From: Fimbriiglobus ruber
GTDB taxonomy: Bacteria; Planctomycetota; Planctomycetia; Gemmatales; Gemmataceae
NCBI RefSeq assembly: GCF_002197845.1
Contig: NZ_NIDE01000019.1
Span: 496,001 to 560,000 of the forward strand
Reading direction: 5' to 3'
Length of the DNA: 64,000 nt
Each line of letters opens with the position of its first letter. The first letter of the stretch is position 1. A program made the position numbers and the translations under genes. The notes below the pieces were generated by a model. That model made no database searches, was not told the DNA's origin, and saw only the letters and a list, made by a program, of their open reading frames with translations. Positions 1 through 8,873 of the stretch are shown here, one piece after another.

Positions 1-918
1 ATAGGCAGCGAGCAACTTCACCAACAACCCGGCGGCGATGCAGCCCACGTCGGTGGCGATGAAATACGCGAACACGCAAAGGCGAGTGACCGTGGGCGAA
101 AGCCCATGATAGTCCTGCAGGAACAACGGCAGCCACGCTCGGAGGAACTGCCAGCTCACATTCAGGCAACTAATCACGATCGCGAGCCCCACGAACTGAC
201 GTACAACGACAGCCCAACTCGCGGTCGAGGTATCAACGGCGGCCGGCGGAAGCGCGCCCTCAAGGTCGCCGCGACGGATGAGAGAAGCCCAGAGAGGCAC
301 CCACATCAGCCCAGCAATTCCGACGGACCAGAACGCAAACTCCCACCCGGCATTCGCGCGGTCCGCGATTTCGATGTACACGGGAACCGCGATCGCGCCG
401 AGCGACGCACCGCTTTGTAATAACGCATTTCCAAACGGGCGGTCTTTCGCGGTCAATATTTGGCGCACAGTCAACAGCGCACAGGGCCAGTGCCCCGCTT
501 CAAAAAATCCGAGCGCCGTCCGGCAAGTGAGTACCCATCGGAACGGTCCCGCGCCCGGGTCGTCCCCCGCCCGGACCAGCCAGTCGGTGAAGCCATCTTG
601 GCCCGCGAACGCGGTCGCGATTCCGGCCGCCGACCACCCGGCCAGCACCACCGGGTACAACCGCCGCGGACCGACCCGGTCGGCCACCGCGCCGAACACG
701 ATGGACCCGGCCGCGAACGCGAACCCGAAACATCCCTCTAATATCCCGATGCGGCGCTCCGCGATCTGATACTTCGCCTTCAGTACCGGCATCGAGACCG
801 AGGAGACCTGGCGGTCCGCGTAGTTCAGAAACGTGGCCAGCAGGAGAACGGCACAGACCCACCACTTCCACGACGGCGGGCGGGCGGGGAGAGGTTCGGA
901 CGCGGCGGGCGTACTCAT
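1..918 (-). CDS. MFS transporter, partial (C-terminus outside the window)
   Basis: This reading frame runs from an ATG at 918 to the left edge without a stop, giving 306 codons of a larger protein. The translation begins MSTPAASEPLPARPPSWKWW and continues into a first membrane helix with the family motif LNYADRQ. The A-like loop follows (GAVADRVGPRRL), then several more hydrophobic helices. This is the pattern of the anion:cation symporter branch of the major facilitator superfamily (ExuT/GudP-like), which imports sugar acids and similar anions by proton symport in the inner membrane. The substrate cannot be read from the sequence. Its ATG overlaps the TGA of the upstream creatininase-like gene by 4 bases (ATGA), so the two are probably translationally coupled. 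A shared pathway for a carboxylate or amide substrate is an inference. Confidence 0.85.
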   Translation of the reverse strand, partial: MSTPAASEPLPARPPSWKWWVCAVLLLATFLNYADRQVSSVSMPVLKAKYQIAERRIGILEGCFGFAFAAGSIVFGAVADRVGPRRLYPVVLAGWSAAGIATAFAGQDGFTDWLVRAGDDPGAGPFRWVLTCRTALGFFEAGHWPCALLTVRQILTAKDRPFGNALLQSGASLGAIAVPVYIEIADRANAGWEFAFWSVGIAGLMWVPLWASLIRRGDLEGALPPAAVDTSTASWAVVVRQFVGLAIVISCLNVSWQFLRAWLPLFLQDYHGLSPTVTRLCVFAYFIATDVGCIAAGLLVKLLAAY

Positions 919-1673
919 CCGTTCCAACTCCGTCCGTCCCATTTCAGGACTCGTTCGAGTAAAGCGACCACGTCCGCGGCGAACAGTTGGAACAGCATCT
1001 CGCCCTTCTCGGCGGTGGCGGCGGCAGGGTCGCCGATGTGGCCGGGGACGGTGCGCTCCTTGGTGATCCACCCGCGGCTGGCGGGGAGGAACGGGTCACC
1101 GAACTCCACGGCTTCGAGGTCGATGACGTTACCCACGAGGTGCGGGGCGAGTCGCAGCATCATGGACGTCTCCCACTCGCAGGCGTGGCCCATCTGCGTC
1201 TGCCGGGTCGCCGGGCTCGCCTTGTTCGGTTCGGCCCCGAGGCTCCAATACGTGGCGAAGAGAAACAGTAGGTCGTCGCGGTGGCGATACCGCTGCCGGG
1301 CTTCAAACACCGCTTGTTTGCCGGGAACGTCGTTACCGCCGTGGCCGTTCACGAACACGAGCCGCTTGAAGCCGTGGGCCACGAAGTTGTCGAGCAAGCC
1401 GTTGAGCAAGTCGAGGTACACCCGCGGCGGTGCGGACAAGGTGCCCGGGAAATCGAGGTGGTGGTCCGAGTTCCCGAGCCACTGGAGTGGCGCGAAGAGT
1501 ACCCGGTCGCCGAGCTTTTCCGCCGCGCGGCGAACGACTTCGCCCGCGAGCAAGCTGTCCGTAAACAGCGGCATGTGCCGCCCGTGCTGTTCCAGTGCGG
1601 CGACCGGAAAGACGACCGGCGTGTTCTTGTCCAGCGCCGCGATCGCGGGCCACGTAAGATCGGTGAGTTGCAT
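915..1673 (-). CDS. Creatininase-family (creatinine amidohydrolase-like) protein
   Basis: The product is a 252-aa metal-dependent amidohydrolase of the creatininase/MftE/ArfB fold, a usual length for the family. Visible metal-ligand motifs in order are ALEQHG (Glu and His), FTDS (Asp), GNSDHH (His) and ACEWE (Glu). VNGHGGND is the glycine-rich active-site loop. I start it at the ATG at 1673 (MQLTDLTWP), where family similarity begins; a further ATG lies 11 codons upstream. A GGAG lies about 13 bases upstream of the chosen ATG, so the start is not certain. It overlaps the downstream MFS gene by ATGA. The family includes creatininase, mycofactocin MftE and FAPy deformylases, so the substrate is unknown. 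The neighbouring permease suggests a catabolic role (inference). Confidence 0.85.
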   Translation of the reverse strand: MQLTDLTWPAIAALDKNTPVVFPVAALEQHGRHMPLFTDSLLAGEVVRRAAEKLGDRVLFAPLQWLGNSDHHLDFPGTLSAPPRVYLDLLNGLLDNFVAHGFKRLVFVNGHGGNDVPGKQAVFEARQRYRHRDDLLFLFATYWSLGAEPNKASPATRQTQMGHACEWETSMMLRLAPHLVGNVIDLEAVEFGDPFLPASRGWITKERTVPGHIGDPAAATAEKGEMLFQLFAADVVALLERVLKWDGRSWNG

Positions 1674-1700
1674 AAGGGCAGGAGATCTCCAAAAATCATT

Positions 1701-1795
1701 GGCCACAGATCAACGTAGATAAACACAGATCAGAAAATAACAACAACCTTATCTGCATGTCTGATCCGTGTTCATCTGCGTTGATCTGCGGCGAA
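1701..1795. repeat. Degenerate inverted repeat of the cgcagataaacgcagatgaa type
   Basis: Left arm (about 1701-1733) and right arm (about 1760-1795) are imperfect reverse complements. The right arm, read on the minus strand, begins CGCCGCAGATCAACGCAGAT. The same sequence family forms the cleaner palindrome at 46067-46178. It fills the gap between the amidohydrolase stop and the creatininase start, and could act as a transcript-end hairpin. It is non-coding. Confidence 0.6.
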
Positions 1796-1797
1796 AA

Positions 1798-3546
1798 TTA
1801 CTCTTTTGCTTCGTACACGACTTTGCCGCCGACCACGGTGTACAGCACTTTTGTTTCACGAATGTCGTCTACGGGACAGGAGAGGATGTCGCGGTCGACG
1901 ACGATCAGGTCGCCGAGTTTGCCGGCTTCCAGGGTGCCTTTTTCGCTCTCTTCGTGGTGGAGGTAGGCGTTGTTGGTCGTGTACAGGCGGAGGGCCTGTT
2001 CGCGGGTCAGGCATTCGTCCGGCTGGTGGACGTCGCCGCGTTCGGTATGGCGGGTGACGGCCACCCAGATGCCGAGCCAGGGGTTCCAGGGGTTTGTCGA
2101 GCGGATCGAGTCGTAGCGCAGCATGTGGTCGCTGCCGCCGCCGATGGTGGTGTGTGCGAGCCAACTTTTATAGGGCTGGAACCACCGCGTTCGCTCTTCG
2201 CCGAGAACCCTGCGGAGGGTGACGCCGTCTTTCCACAGCCACGCCGGCTGCACATCCGCGCAGACGCCCAGTTCCTTGCACCGCACGAGGTTGTTCGCGG
2301 ACGGAAAGTTGGCGTGCGTGATGCAAAAGCGCAGATCCTTGATCGGCGTGACGCGGTTCGCGAATTCGTAGGCGTCGAGCAGCACGTCCATGCCGCCCTC
2401 GCCGGCGCAGTGGGCGGTCACCTGCCACTTCCGCCGGGCCGCCTCCTCGACCACCATCTTCAACTGGTCGGGCGGGATGAACAGAAGGCCGCGGTAATCG
2501 TCGTCGGTGACTTGATACGTCGGTCCTTTCGGCCAGGGCGTGCGCATATACGCGGTGCCGTTCAACATGCCGCCGTCGAGGAACATCTTGATCGGCCCGA
2601 TCCGGACCCACTCGTCGCCCGTGCCGGTCGGGCCGCCGCGGCGGTCGGGTCCGGCCAGGCCGTCGAGCCGCTGGGCGACGGCCGCCCGCGAGCCGGTCGG
2701 GTCGAAGCTGCGGGCGACGTTGACGCGGATATCGAGGTCGTTGGCTTTCTGGAGCGACAGGTATAAGTCGAGCGAGTCGCGCCCGGCGTTGCGGTCGGCG
2801 ATGCTGGTGAGGCCGAGCTTGTTGTACTCGCGTAACAGTTTCTTGACCGCGACCCGTTTCGCACCGGTGGAGAGCGATTCCCCGTCGGACGGAACGCCCT
2901 TCAAGACACCGTATGCGTTCCGGAGCATGCCAGTCGGTTCACCCGTCTTCGCGTCGCGAACAATACGACCAGCAGGCGGGTCAGGCGTGTCGCGGGTGAC
3001 GCCGGACGCCATCAGTGCCGCGCTGTTCGCGACGCCCGCCGGGCCGGCGTGGTAAAGCACGGGGTGCCGGGGTGCGACCGCGTCCAACTCAGCTTTCGTC
3101 GGGAACCGCGCTTCCTTCAGTCGCGTCGGGAACGCGTACCGGATGACGATCCAGTGTCCCTCGGGCGTTTCCGCCACCTTCTTCTTCAGGAAGGCAAAAA
3201 CCTCTTCGAGCGATTGCAAATCGGGCAGGGGGCCGGACGCCTCACTCAGTGCGGCACCGAGCGGGTGGACGTGGCTGTCGTACAGGCCGGGCAGAAGGGT
3301 GTGGCCGCCGGCGTCGATCACGCGCGTCCGCGGCCCCTTTCGCGCCAGCGCGTCCTCGTTACTTCCGACCGCCACGATCCGCCCGTTCTTCACTGCGACG
3401 GCGGCTGCGGTCGGTGCCTTGGCGTTGAGGGTAACGACGCGGGCGTTGTGGACGATCAAATCCGCAGGCTCGGCGGGCTGCGATCGGAGGTCGGCGACTG
3501 AAACGATAAGAGCGCACGGTGCGAGAAACCAGCGAACGATTCGCAT
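1798..3546 (-). CDS. Secreted YtcJ-like amidohydrolase
   Basis: This 582-aa product is a member of the amidohydrolase superfamily, YtcJ/Amidohydro_3 type, a usual length for the family. An N-terminal signal peptide (MRIVRWFLAPCALIVSVADL) is followed by the beta-sandwich start DLIVHNARVVTLN. The metal-binding HxH is in YDSHVHPLG. Further ligands are probably in TAHCAGEGG and ITHANFPS, and the C-terminal catalytic Asp is in IGGGSDHML. The closing GKLGDLIVVDRD is typical of the composite domain. I chose the ATG at 3546 because a GGGA lies 8 bases upstream and the signal peptide begins there; the frame is open for 30 more codons. YtcJ-like enzymes hydrolyse amides and formamides of varied substrates; the real substrate here is unknown. 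It is a single gene with its own upstream region. Confidence 0.88.
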   Translation of the reverse strand: MRIVRWFLAPCALIVSVADLRSQPAEPADLIVHNARVVTLNAKAPTAAAVAVKNGRIVAVGSNEDALARKGPRTRVIDAGGHTLLPGLYDSHVHPLGAALSEASGPLPDLQSLEEVFAFLKKKVAETPEGHWIVIRYAFPTRLKEARFPTKAELDAVAPRHPVLYHAGPAGVANSAALMASGVTRDTPDPPAGRIVRDAKTGEPTGMLRNAYGVLKGVPSDGESLSTGAKRVAVKKLLREYNKLGLTSIADRNAGRDSLDLYLSLQKANDLDIRVNVARSFDPTGSRAAVAQRLDGLAGPDRRGGPTGTGDEWVRIGPIKMFLDGGMLNGTAYMRTPWPKGPTYQVTDDDYRGLLFIPPDQLKMVVEEAARRKWQVTAHCAGEGGMDVLLDAYEFANRVTPIKDLRFCITHANFPSANNLVRCKELGVCADVQPAWLWKDGVTLRRVLGEERTRWFQPYKSWLAHTTIGGGSDHMLRYDSIRSTNPWNPWLGIWVAVTRHTERGDVHQPDECLTREQALRLYTTNNAYLHHEESEKGTLEAGKLGDLIVVDRDILSCPVDDIRETKVLYTVVGGKVVYEAKE

Positions 3547-3928
3547 GCGTTTTCCCAACATTCGTGATCCGGAACGGAACAGGCGTGACCGGCAGTGTAC
3601 TACACCGCCCGCCTCGGTCGAGGGGTTACGTAACAATTTGCGGGAAAGACGGGTATGGCAGCCTGGGGCAGTTAGATTAGATCAAGAGGTTTGGTTAGGG
3701 ATGGGATTTGCCACCGACGTTTTCACGACGCCGGCCTCCTCCCAAATCTCCCATTTTCTCACACAGGTCCGGAATCGGATCAGCAGGAAGACCCAATCGC
3801 CTACTTTGAAGACCGTAGGAGGGACGTTGACGTTTCTTGCTCCATTGTGAGGTTCAAGTTGCGAAAGCGGTGCGGACGATACCGACTGTAACGGTGTTTC
3901 CGTTTTTCACGACAGTACCGCGTGAACT
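3547..3928. other. Divergent intergenic region between amidohydrolase and efflux operon
   Basis: These 382 bases separate two divergently transcribed units, so promoters for both should lie here. I see no convincing coding frame, no long repeat and no clear sigma-70 pair. The stretch just before 3929 is relatively AT-rich and is the best place for the efflux-operon promoter. Confidence 0.4.
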
Positions 3929-6900
3929 ATGCTATTCCGCATGAAAAACCGTCATAACGATTCGACTCGTCGAATCGGCGTGATGAGCGCCCGGAAACTC
4001 TTCTCACTGTGGCGGCCGGCGCTGCAAGTGGCGGTCGCGACGGAATTGCTGTTGCACGGCGTGGGATGCTCCCGCCCGTTCTACCGCAAGCAGGCCGACA
4101 AGGAAGTGTCGGAGATCCTGGGCGACAAGGACAAGTACGACGCCTGGAAGATCGACAACTTCCACATTTACCCCGACCCGCAGGCCCGGTTCGCCGACCC
4201 GAGCGACCCGGACCGGCCGCCCAAACCGCCGGACGACCCCGCCGCCTACGACCTGTCGCCCAACCCGCAGAAGCCCGGAAAGGCGGGGGTCGCGCGGGTT
4301 GAAGGCACCGGCTATCTCGCCCTGATCACCAAATGGGACAAGGAAAACCGCGAGAAACTCGCCCAGGAAGAAGCCACCGAGAAGGCGGAACTCGCCCGCG
4401 CGAACATCGGCGATTCCGACGACTTCGTCGGCCCGAAGCAGGAAATCCGCCTCGCTTCCGCCACCATGCAAGCCCCCCCAACCGCGCCTTCCGGCCCGGG
4501 TACGCCGGCCCCGTCGTCCGGTCCGCTCGGGGCAACGCCCTCGTCAGTTGAGACGACGCCGGCCGAAATTAATCAGACGGGTCTGGAAGCCACCGGGCGG
4601 ACATCGCTCGAAATCGCCGGGCGTCCGACCTACCGGATTTCGCTCGACCAGGCGGCCGAACTCGCCATGTTCAACAGTCGCGAGTATCAGGACCGGCGGG
4701 AAAACCTGTACTTGGCGGCCCTGCCGGTGTCCCAGGAGCGGTTCGCGTTCACCTCGCAACTGTTCGCCGCCTCGGAAGCGGTTCGTGGAGCCTCCGGCAG
4801 CCAAACCGCGAGCGGGACGACGAACTCCTGGAGCATCAATAACGGGGCGGGTCTCAGCAAAGTCTTACCCACGGGGGGGTTGCTCCTCCTGAACTTCGCC
4901 AACCAGACGGTGTTCGATTTCACGAACCCGAAGTCGACCCTCAGCACCACGACCCTCAATTTCAGCGCGCTACAACCCCTCCTGAAAGGCGGCGGCCAAG
5001 CCGTGGCCCTCGAATCGTTGACCCAGGCCGAGCGGAACCTGCTTTACCAAATCCGGACGTTCGCCCGCTTCCGCAAGGAGTTGTACGTCGAGATCGCGAG
5101 CAACAGCGGCGGCAGTATCTCCGGTTCGAGCTTCCAACCGACCGGGATTCTGTCGAACAACGGGGCCGGCGGCGGCGGTCTGGGCGGGTCCGGAATAGCC
5201 GTCGGCGGTGTGCCGAGTGGGGCGACAACGATCCCTGGCCCGATCCTCGCACCCAGTTCGCCCGGAAGTCTGAATCTCGGGGCCGCGATCACGCCCGCCC
5301 CGGCCGGCTACCTGAACACGATGTTGCAAAACATCGAAATCTACATCGACAAGGAAAACATCTCCGTCCTCAACCTCATCTTGCAACGATACCGCGGGTT
5401 GCTGGAAGGCGATGTCGTCGGGCCGCTCCAGGTCCAATCCGTCGAACAACAGTTGCTGACCGGCCGGGCCAACTTGCTCACCGACCAGCAGCAGTATCTC
5501 GATTCGATCGACAGCTTCAAGATCGAACTCGGGGTGCCGACTAATCTGAACATCGAGACTGACGATTCGGTCTTGAGGCCGCTCATGAAGCAGTACCGGC
5601 GGTCGCGGGCGATCATCGAGGAAGAGCAAGCCGCCGTCATGGACGCCTCCCGGCTGAGTACCCTGGACAAGGCTCCGCAAGTCCGGCCGGAACTGCTCAA
5701 CATGATGCAGAAAACCACGTTCGTGAAAGGAACCGAGTTCGCCAAAGCGATCCGGGCACGGTTGGCGGTGTGGGAAGCTCTGTCCGACAAAGACCTAAAG
5801 GACAAATTGGAGACGATTCGTCAGGAGACGCAAGCTCTTTTGAATCGCCAGGCCGAGCTTCAGAAAAACGACAAACTCCCCACTCCGGCGGATCAGGCCC
5901 GGCTAAAGGCCCTCGGGTCCGAAAGCGACCTCGGAAATTACGAACGGGTTCTGCGGAAATACGAGGCGGATTACGTCCAGGGCGGCACGGTGAAAAAATT
6001 GGACCCGACCGCCGAGCGCCGCCGGGTCGTGCAGTTCCGGGACGTGGCCAGTTACTGGCAGAAGATCCTGGTCGAAGCCCGCGACGAGCGGTGGGCGGCC
6101 ATTCGCAAGGGCTGGCCAGAACTCCCGCAGTGTTGTGTGGACGGGGTCGACCTCATCCACGCCGACCTGTCAACGGCCGAGGCGGCCGCCGCGCGACACG
6201 CCCTCGCGAACCGGTTCGACCTCATGAACGTCCGCGCCCAAATGGTGGACGCCTGGCGGCAACTGGCCGTGTTCGCCAACGCCCTACTCGGAACCTTCAC
6301 GGTCCAGTACAACCTTGCGACCAACTCCCCGCTGACGGTGGCCCAACCCACCAACATCGGCGGAAGTGGGACTACCAACCAACTTGTGCTCAATACGCAA
6401 CTCCCTCTGGTTCGAATCCAGGAGCGGAATAACTATCGCGGGAGTCAAATCGCGTACCAACGGCAGCGCCGGGCCTTGCAGGAAGCCGAAGATTTAGCTG
6501 TGAGAGCCGTGAGAAGTGAAATTCACTTGTTGCGTGTGTATGCCGAGAGCTATAGAATTCAGCAACGTCAACTGGAACTGGCCTACCTGACCATCGATAG
6601 TTCACTGGAGGCCTTGCAAGCTCCCAGTCCGCCCGGGACCGCCCGCGGCGGGGACGGCCCCGCCGCCCTGACCCAACAGTTACTAAGCGCACAACGCAGC
6701 CTTCCGGCCGCCCAAAACGCGTTGCTCGCGATCTGGATTAACTATCTAGACGCCCGTCTTCAACTTTATCGCGATCTCGAGTTGATGCCCCTCGACGCGA
6801 GAGGAGTATGGATCGATGAAATCCGAGCCTGCGACTGCGGCCTCAGCTCCGAACTCCTTCCCGGTGGCCCGCCCCTCCCAGCAACCGGAAGCGGCGCCCC

Positions 6901-6991
6901 CACACCCGGCAGCCAGCAACGGCTCGGCGAACCACGATCCATCCCACTCCCACTCCCCGCCGCAACGGGCGGTCAAAAAAGGATGGAGTAG
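3929..6991 (+). CDS. Very long TolC-family outer-membrane efflux protein
   Basis: This 1,020-aa product is about twice the length of ordinary TolC/OprM proteins. A signal-like N-terminus with Cys in HGVGCSRPF (possible but imperfect lipobox) leads to an acidic, Pro-rich region. TolC-type helices start near residue 234 (ISLDQAAELAMFNSREYQ). A Gly/Ser/Pro-rich insert lies at about 391-460 and a second, charged helical insert at about 564-730. The closing helices (NALLAIWINYLDARLQLYRD) are the classic TolC end. The frame continues about 57 residues past the usual end, overlapping the next gene by 176 bases; the tail is low-complexity and may not matter. It heads an export operon with an HlyD/MacA adaptor, an ATPase and a MacB-like permease, so it should form the outer-membrane channel. 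The start is uncertain: MLFRM at 3929, MKNRH at 3941 or MSARK further in, none with a clear ribosome-binding site. Confidence 0.85.
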   Translation: MLFRMKNRHNDSTRRIGVMSARKLFSLWRPALQVAVATELLLHGVGCSRPFYRKQADKEVSEILGDKDKYDAWKIDNFHIYPDPQARFADPSDPDRPPKPPDDPAAYDLSPNPQKPGKAGVARVEGTGYLALITKWDKENREKLAQEEATEKAELARANIGDSDDFVGPKQEIRLASATMQAPPTAPSGPGTPAPSSGPLGATPSSVETTPAEINQTGLEATGRTSLEIAGRPTYRISLDQAAELAMFNSREYQDRRENLYLAALPVSQERFAFTSQLFAASEAVRGASGSQTASGTTNSWSINNGAGLSKVLPTGGLLLLNFANQTVFDFTNPKSTLSTTTLNFSALQPLLKGGGQAVALESLTQAERNLLYQIRTFARFRKELYVEIASNSGGSISGSSFQPTGILSNNGAGGGGLGGSGIAVGGVPSGATTIPGPILAPSSPGSLNLGAAITPAPAGYLNTMLQNIEIYIDKENISVLNLILQRYRGLLEGDVVGPLQVQSVEQQLLTGRANLLTDQQQYLDSIDSFKIELGVPTNLNIETDDSVLRPLMKQYRRSRAIIEEEQAAVMDASRLSTLDKAPQVRPELLNMMQKTTFVKGTEFAKAIRARLAVWEALSDKDLKDKLETIRQETQALLNRQAELQKNDKLPTPADQARLKALGSESDLGNYERVLRKYEADYVQGGTVKKLDPTAERRRVVQFRDVASYWQKILVEARDERWAAIRKGWPELPQCCVDGVDLIHADLSTAEAAAARHALANRFDLMNVRAQMVDAWRQLAVFANALLGTFTVQYNLATNSPLTVAQPTNIGGSGTTNQLVLNTQLPLVRIQERNNYRGSQIAYQRQRRALQEAEDLAVRAVRSEIHLLRVYAESYRIQQRQLELAYLTIDSSLEALQAPSPPGTARGGDGPAALTQQLLSAQRSLPAAQNALLAIWINYLDARLQLYRDLELMPLDARGVWIDEIRACDCGLSSELLPGGPPLPATGSGAPTPGSQQRLGEPRSIPLPLPAATGGQKRME

Positions 6992-8795
6992 GTGGAAGAA
7001 GATCCTTGTCGTGGGAGCGGTCGTGGCCGTTCTTGGTACGGTCACGATCGCGGCCGTGATTCGGACGCGGAATGGCGCCGCCCGCCCGGAACTCGTACTC
7101 CACAAGGTCAAATACGATCGCGTGGAATTGACCATCGTTGAACGGGGTGCCCTCGAATCGACCAAGAACAGCGACATCGTCTGTCGCGTTCGGGCCGGTA
7201 ATAAAGGGGGCACGATCGCCAGCCAGATCAAAATGGTGATCGACGACGGGTCCGAGGTGAGAGGGCCGCGGCCGGAAAAGCCGACCGGGGATCTCGTCGT
7301 CGACCTCGACTCGTCCGGCCTTGAGGAACAACTCAAGACCCAGAAAATCGTCGTCGACAAGGCCGAGTCGGACAAGATTCAAGCCGAAGAACAGTACAAG
7401 ATTAGTGTCAGCCAGAACGAGAGTAACATCAAGACGGCCGAAACGGACGTCGAGCTGGCAGCCATCGATCTCAGTAAGTACACGGGGATCGATGTCGAAG
7501 AAATCCTCAAAACTGGTGCCCTCAGCAAGCTGCACCAGGAACTCAAGTCCGCCAACCGGAACGCCACGCGACCGGCGCGGGAACTCGCCGACGAGGATTT
7601 GAAGAAATTCAAAACCGGCGAATACCTCCAGGAACTGAAGGACGACCTGGGCCAAGTCGAAACCGCGCAATCCGATTTAACGCAGCAAGAGGACCGCGAG
7701 GCTTGGGCGTTCCGGATGGCGAAGAAGGGGTATCAAACCCAAAGCCAGGCCCAGTCCGAAACATCTCGGAAAGAAAGCTACCAGCTCTCGTTCAACAAGA
7801 TGACGCTCCAACTCGACGTACTGGTGAAATACAAGAAAGTTCGCATGCTCACCCAGTACGTGACCGCTCTCGAAGAGAAACAGCGGACGCTCGACCGCGT
7901 CATCAAGCAGGCCAAATCCCAGGAAGCCAAGGACCGGAGCGACCGCGAGTCCAAGAAATCGGTCTGGGAACAGGAACTGGCCCACTACCACGACATCGAG
8001 AGCGAGATCAAGAAGTGCAAGATCTACGCCCCGCAGGACGGCATGGTGGTTTACTACATCCCCGAACAGGCGCGGTTCGGCGGCGGCTCGCAGCAATCGA
8101 TCGTGGCCCAAGGCGAACCGGTCCGCGAAGGCCAGAAGTTGATGCAGATCCCCGACCTGCGGCACATGCTCGTGAACACGAAAGTCCACGAGGCTCTCGT
8201 GTCCCGGGTCCACCCCGGCCAGAAGGCGACCATCCGCATCGACTCCTACGGCAACCGACTCCTGCGGGGGGTCGTTGACTCGGTCGCCACGGTCGCGGCG
8301 CAGGCGGACTTCATGTCTTCGGACGTCAAGGTTTACGCCACCAAGGTCGCCATCAACTCCGACGACATGGAGGGGATGGACCTCAAGCCCGGGATGAGTG
8401 CGGAGGTCACGATCGTCATCGCGGACGCCCTGGAACACGTCCTTACGGTCCCCCTTCAGTCGATCGTGGGCGGCAGCGAGATGAAGTCGAAGCGAACGGT
8501 CGTCGTCATGACGCCGAGTGGACCGCAGGAACGCGAGGTGGTCATCGGCCTCAGCAACGACAAGGTGGCCGAAGTCAAAGAAGGACTTCAGGAGGGGGAC
8601 GAAGTCGTCGAGAATCCGAAGGCCGTTCTCGGCGAGAAGGCCAAGGTCCGCGAAGTAGGCGGCGACAATAAAGGCGGCGAAAAGGGCGGACCCGGCGACT
8701 TCGGCGGCGAGAAAAAGGGCGGCGGCCGCGGCAAAGGGAAGGGCAAAGGAGGCCCGCCTCCGGGTATGTCGCCGGACCCGAGCGGCGGGCGGTAA
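6816..8795 (+). CDS. MacA/HlyD-like periplasmic adaptor of the export operon
   Basis: The 659-aa product is a membrane-fusion (adaptor) protein. The order is a Pro/Ser/His-rich cytosolic lead of about 55 residues, one membrane helix (KKILVVGAVVAVLGTVTIAAV) and a first barrel/lipoyl half. A long coiled-coil hairpin rich in Lys, Glu and Gln follows (about 170-390). The returning lipoyl half has CKIYAPQDGMVVYY, and then come beta-barrel segments. The last 45 residues are Gly/Lys-rich (KGGGRGKGKGKGG), which is unusual and could be a flexible tail. The start lies inside the TolC gene, out of frame, with 176 bases of overlap; no later in-frame ATG precedes the membrane helix, so the overlap is probably real. 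It should bridge the inner-membrane MacB-like pump and the TolC-like channel. Confidence 0.87.
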   Translation: MKSEPATAASAPNSFPVARPSQQPEAAPPHPAASNGSANHDPSHSHSPPQRAVKKGWSRWKKILVVGAVVAVLGTVTIAAVIRTRNGAARPELVLHKVKYDRVELTIVERGALESTKNSDIVCRVRAGNKGGTIASQIKMVIDDGSEVRGPRPEKPTGDLVVDLDSSGLEEQLKTQKIVVDKAESDKIQAEEQYKISVSQNESNIKTAETDVELAAIDLSKYTGIDVEEILKTGALSKLHQELKSANRNATRPARELADEDLKKFKTGEYLQELKDDLGQVETAQSDLTQQEDREAWAFRMAKKGYQTQSQAQSETSRKESYQLSFNKMTLQLDVLVKYKKVRMLTQYVTALEEKQRTLDRVIKQAKSQEAKDRSDRESKKSVWEQELAHYHDIESEIKKCKIYAPQDGMVVYYIPEQARFGGGSQQSIVAQGEPVREGQKLMQIPDLRHMLVNTKVHEALVSRVHPGQKATIRIDSYGNRLLRGVVDSVATVAAQADFMSSDVKVYATKVAINSDDMEGMDLKPGMSAEVTIVIADALEHVLTVPLQSIVGGSEMKSKRTVVVMTPSGPQEREVVIGLSNDKVAEVKEGLQEGDEVVENPKAVLGEKAKVREVGGDNKGGEKGGPGDFGGEKKGGGRGKGKGKGGPPPGMSPDPSGGR

Positions 8796-8873
8796 GCCAA
8801 CTTTGCGGGCGGGAGTTCTCATACGGCTCTCGCCCGTCGCCCGTCGCCCCTTCCGTTTCTTCTGGGCCGAACC

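Noticed and set aside
6400-6430. tRNA T-arm-like GGTTCGAATCC
   Set aside because: It lies in the TolC reading frame (codes LVRIQER) and no acceptor stem or anticodon arm can be built around it.
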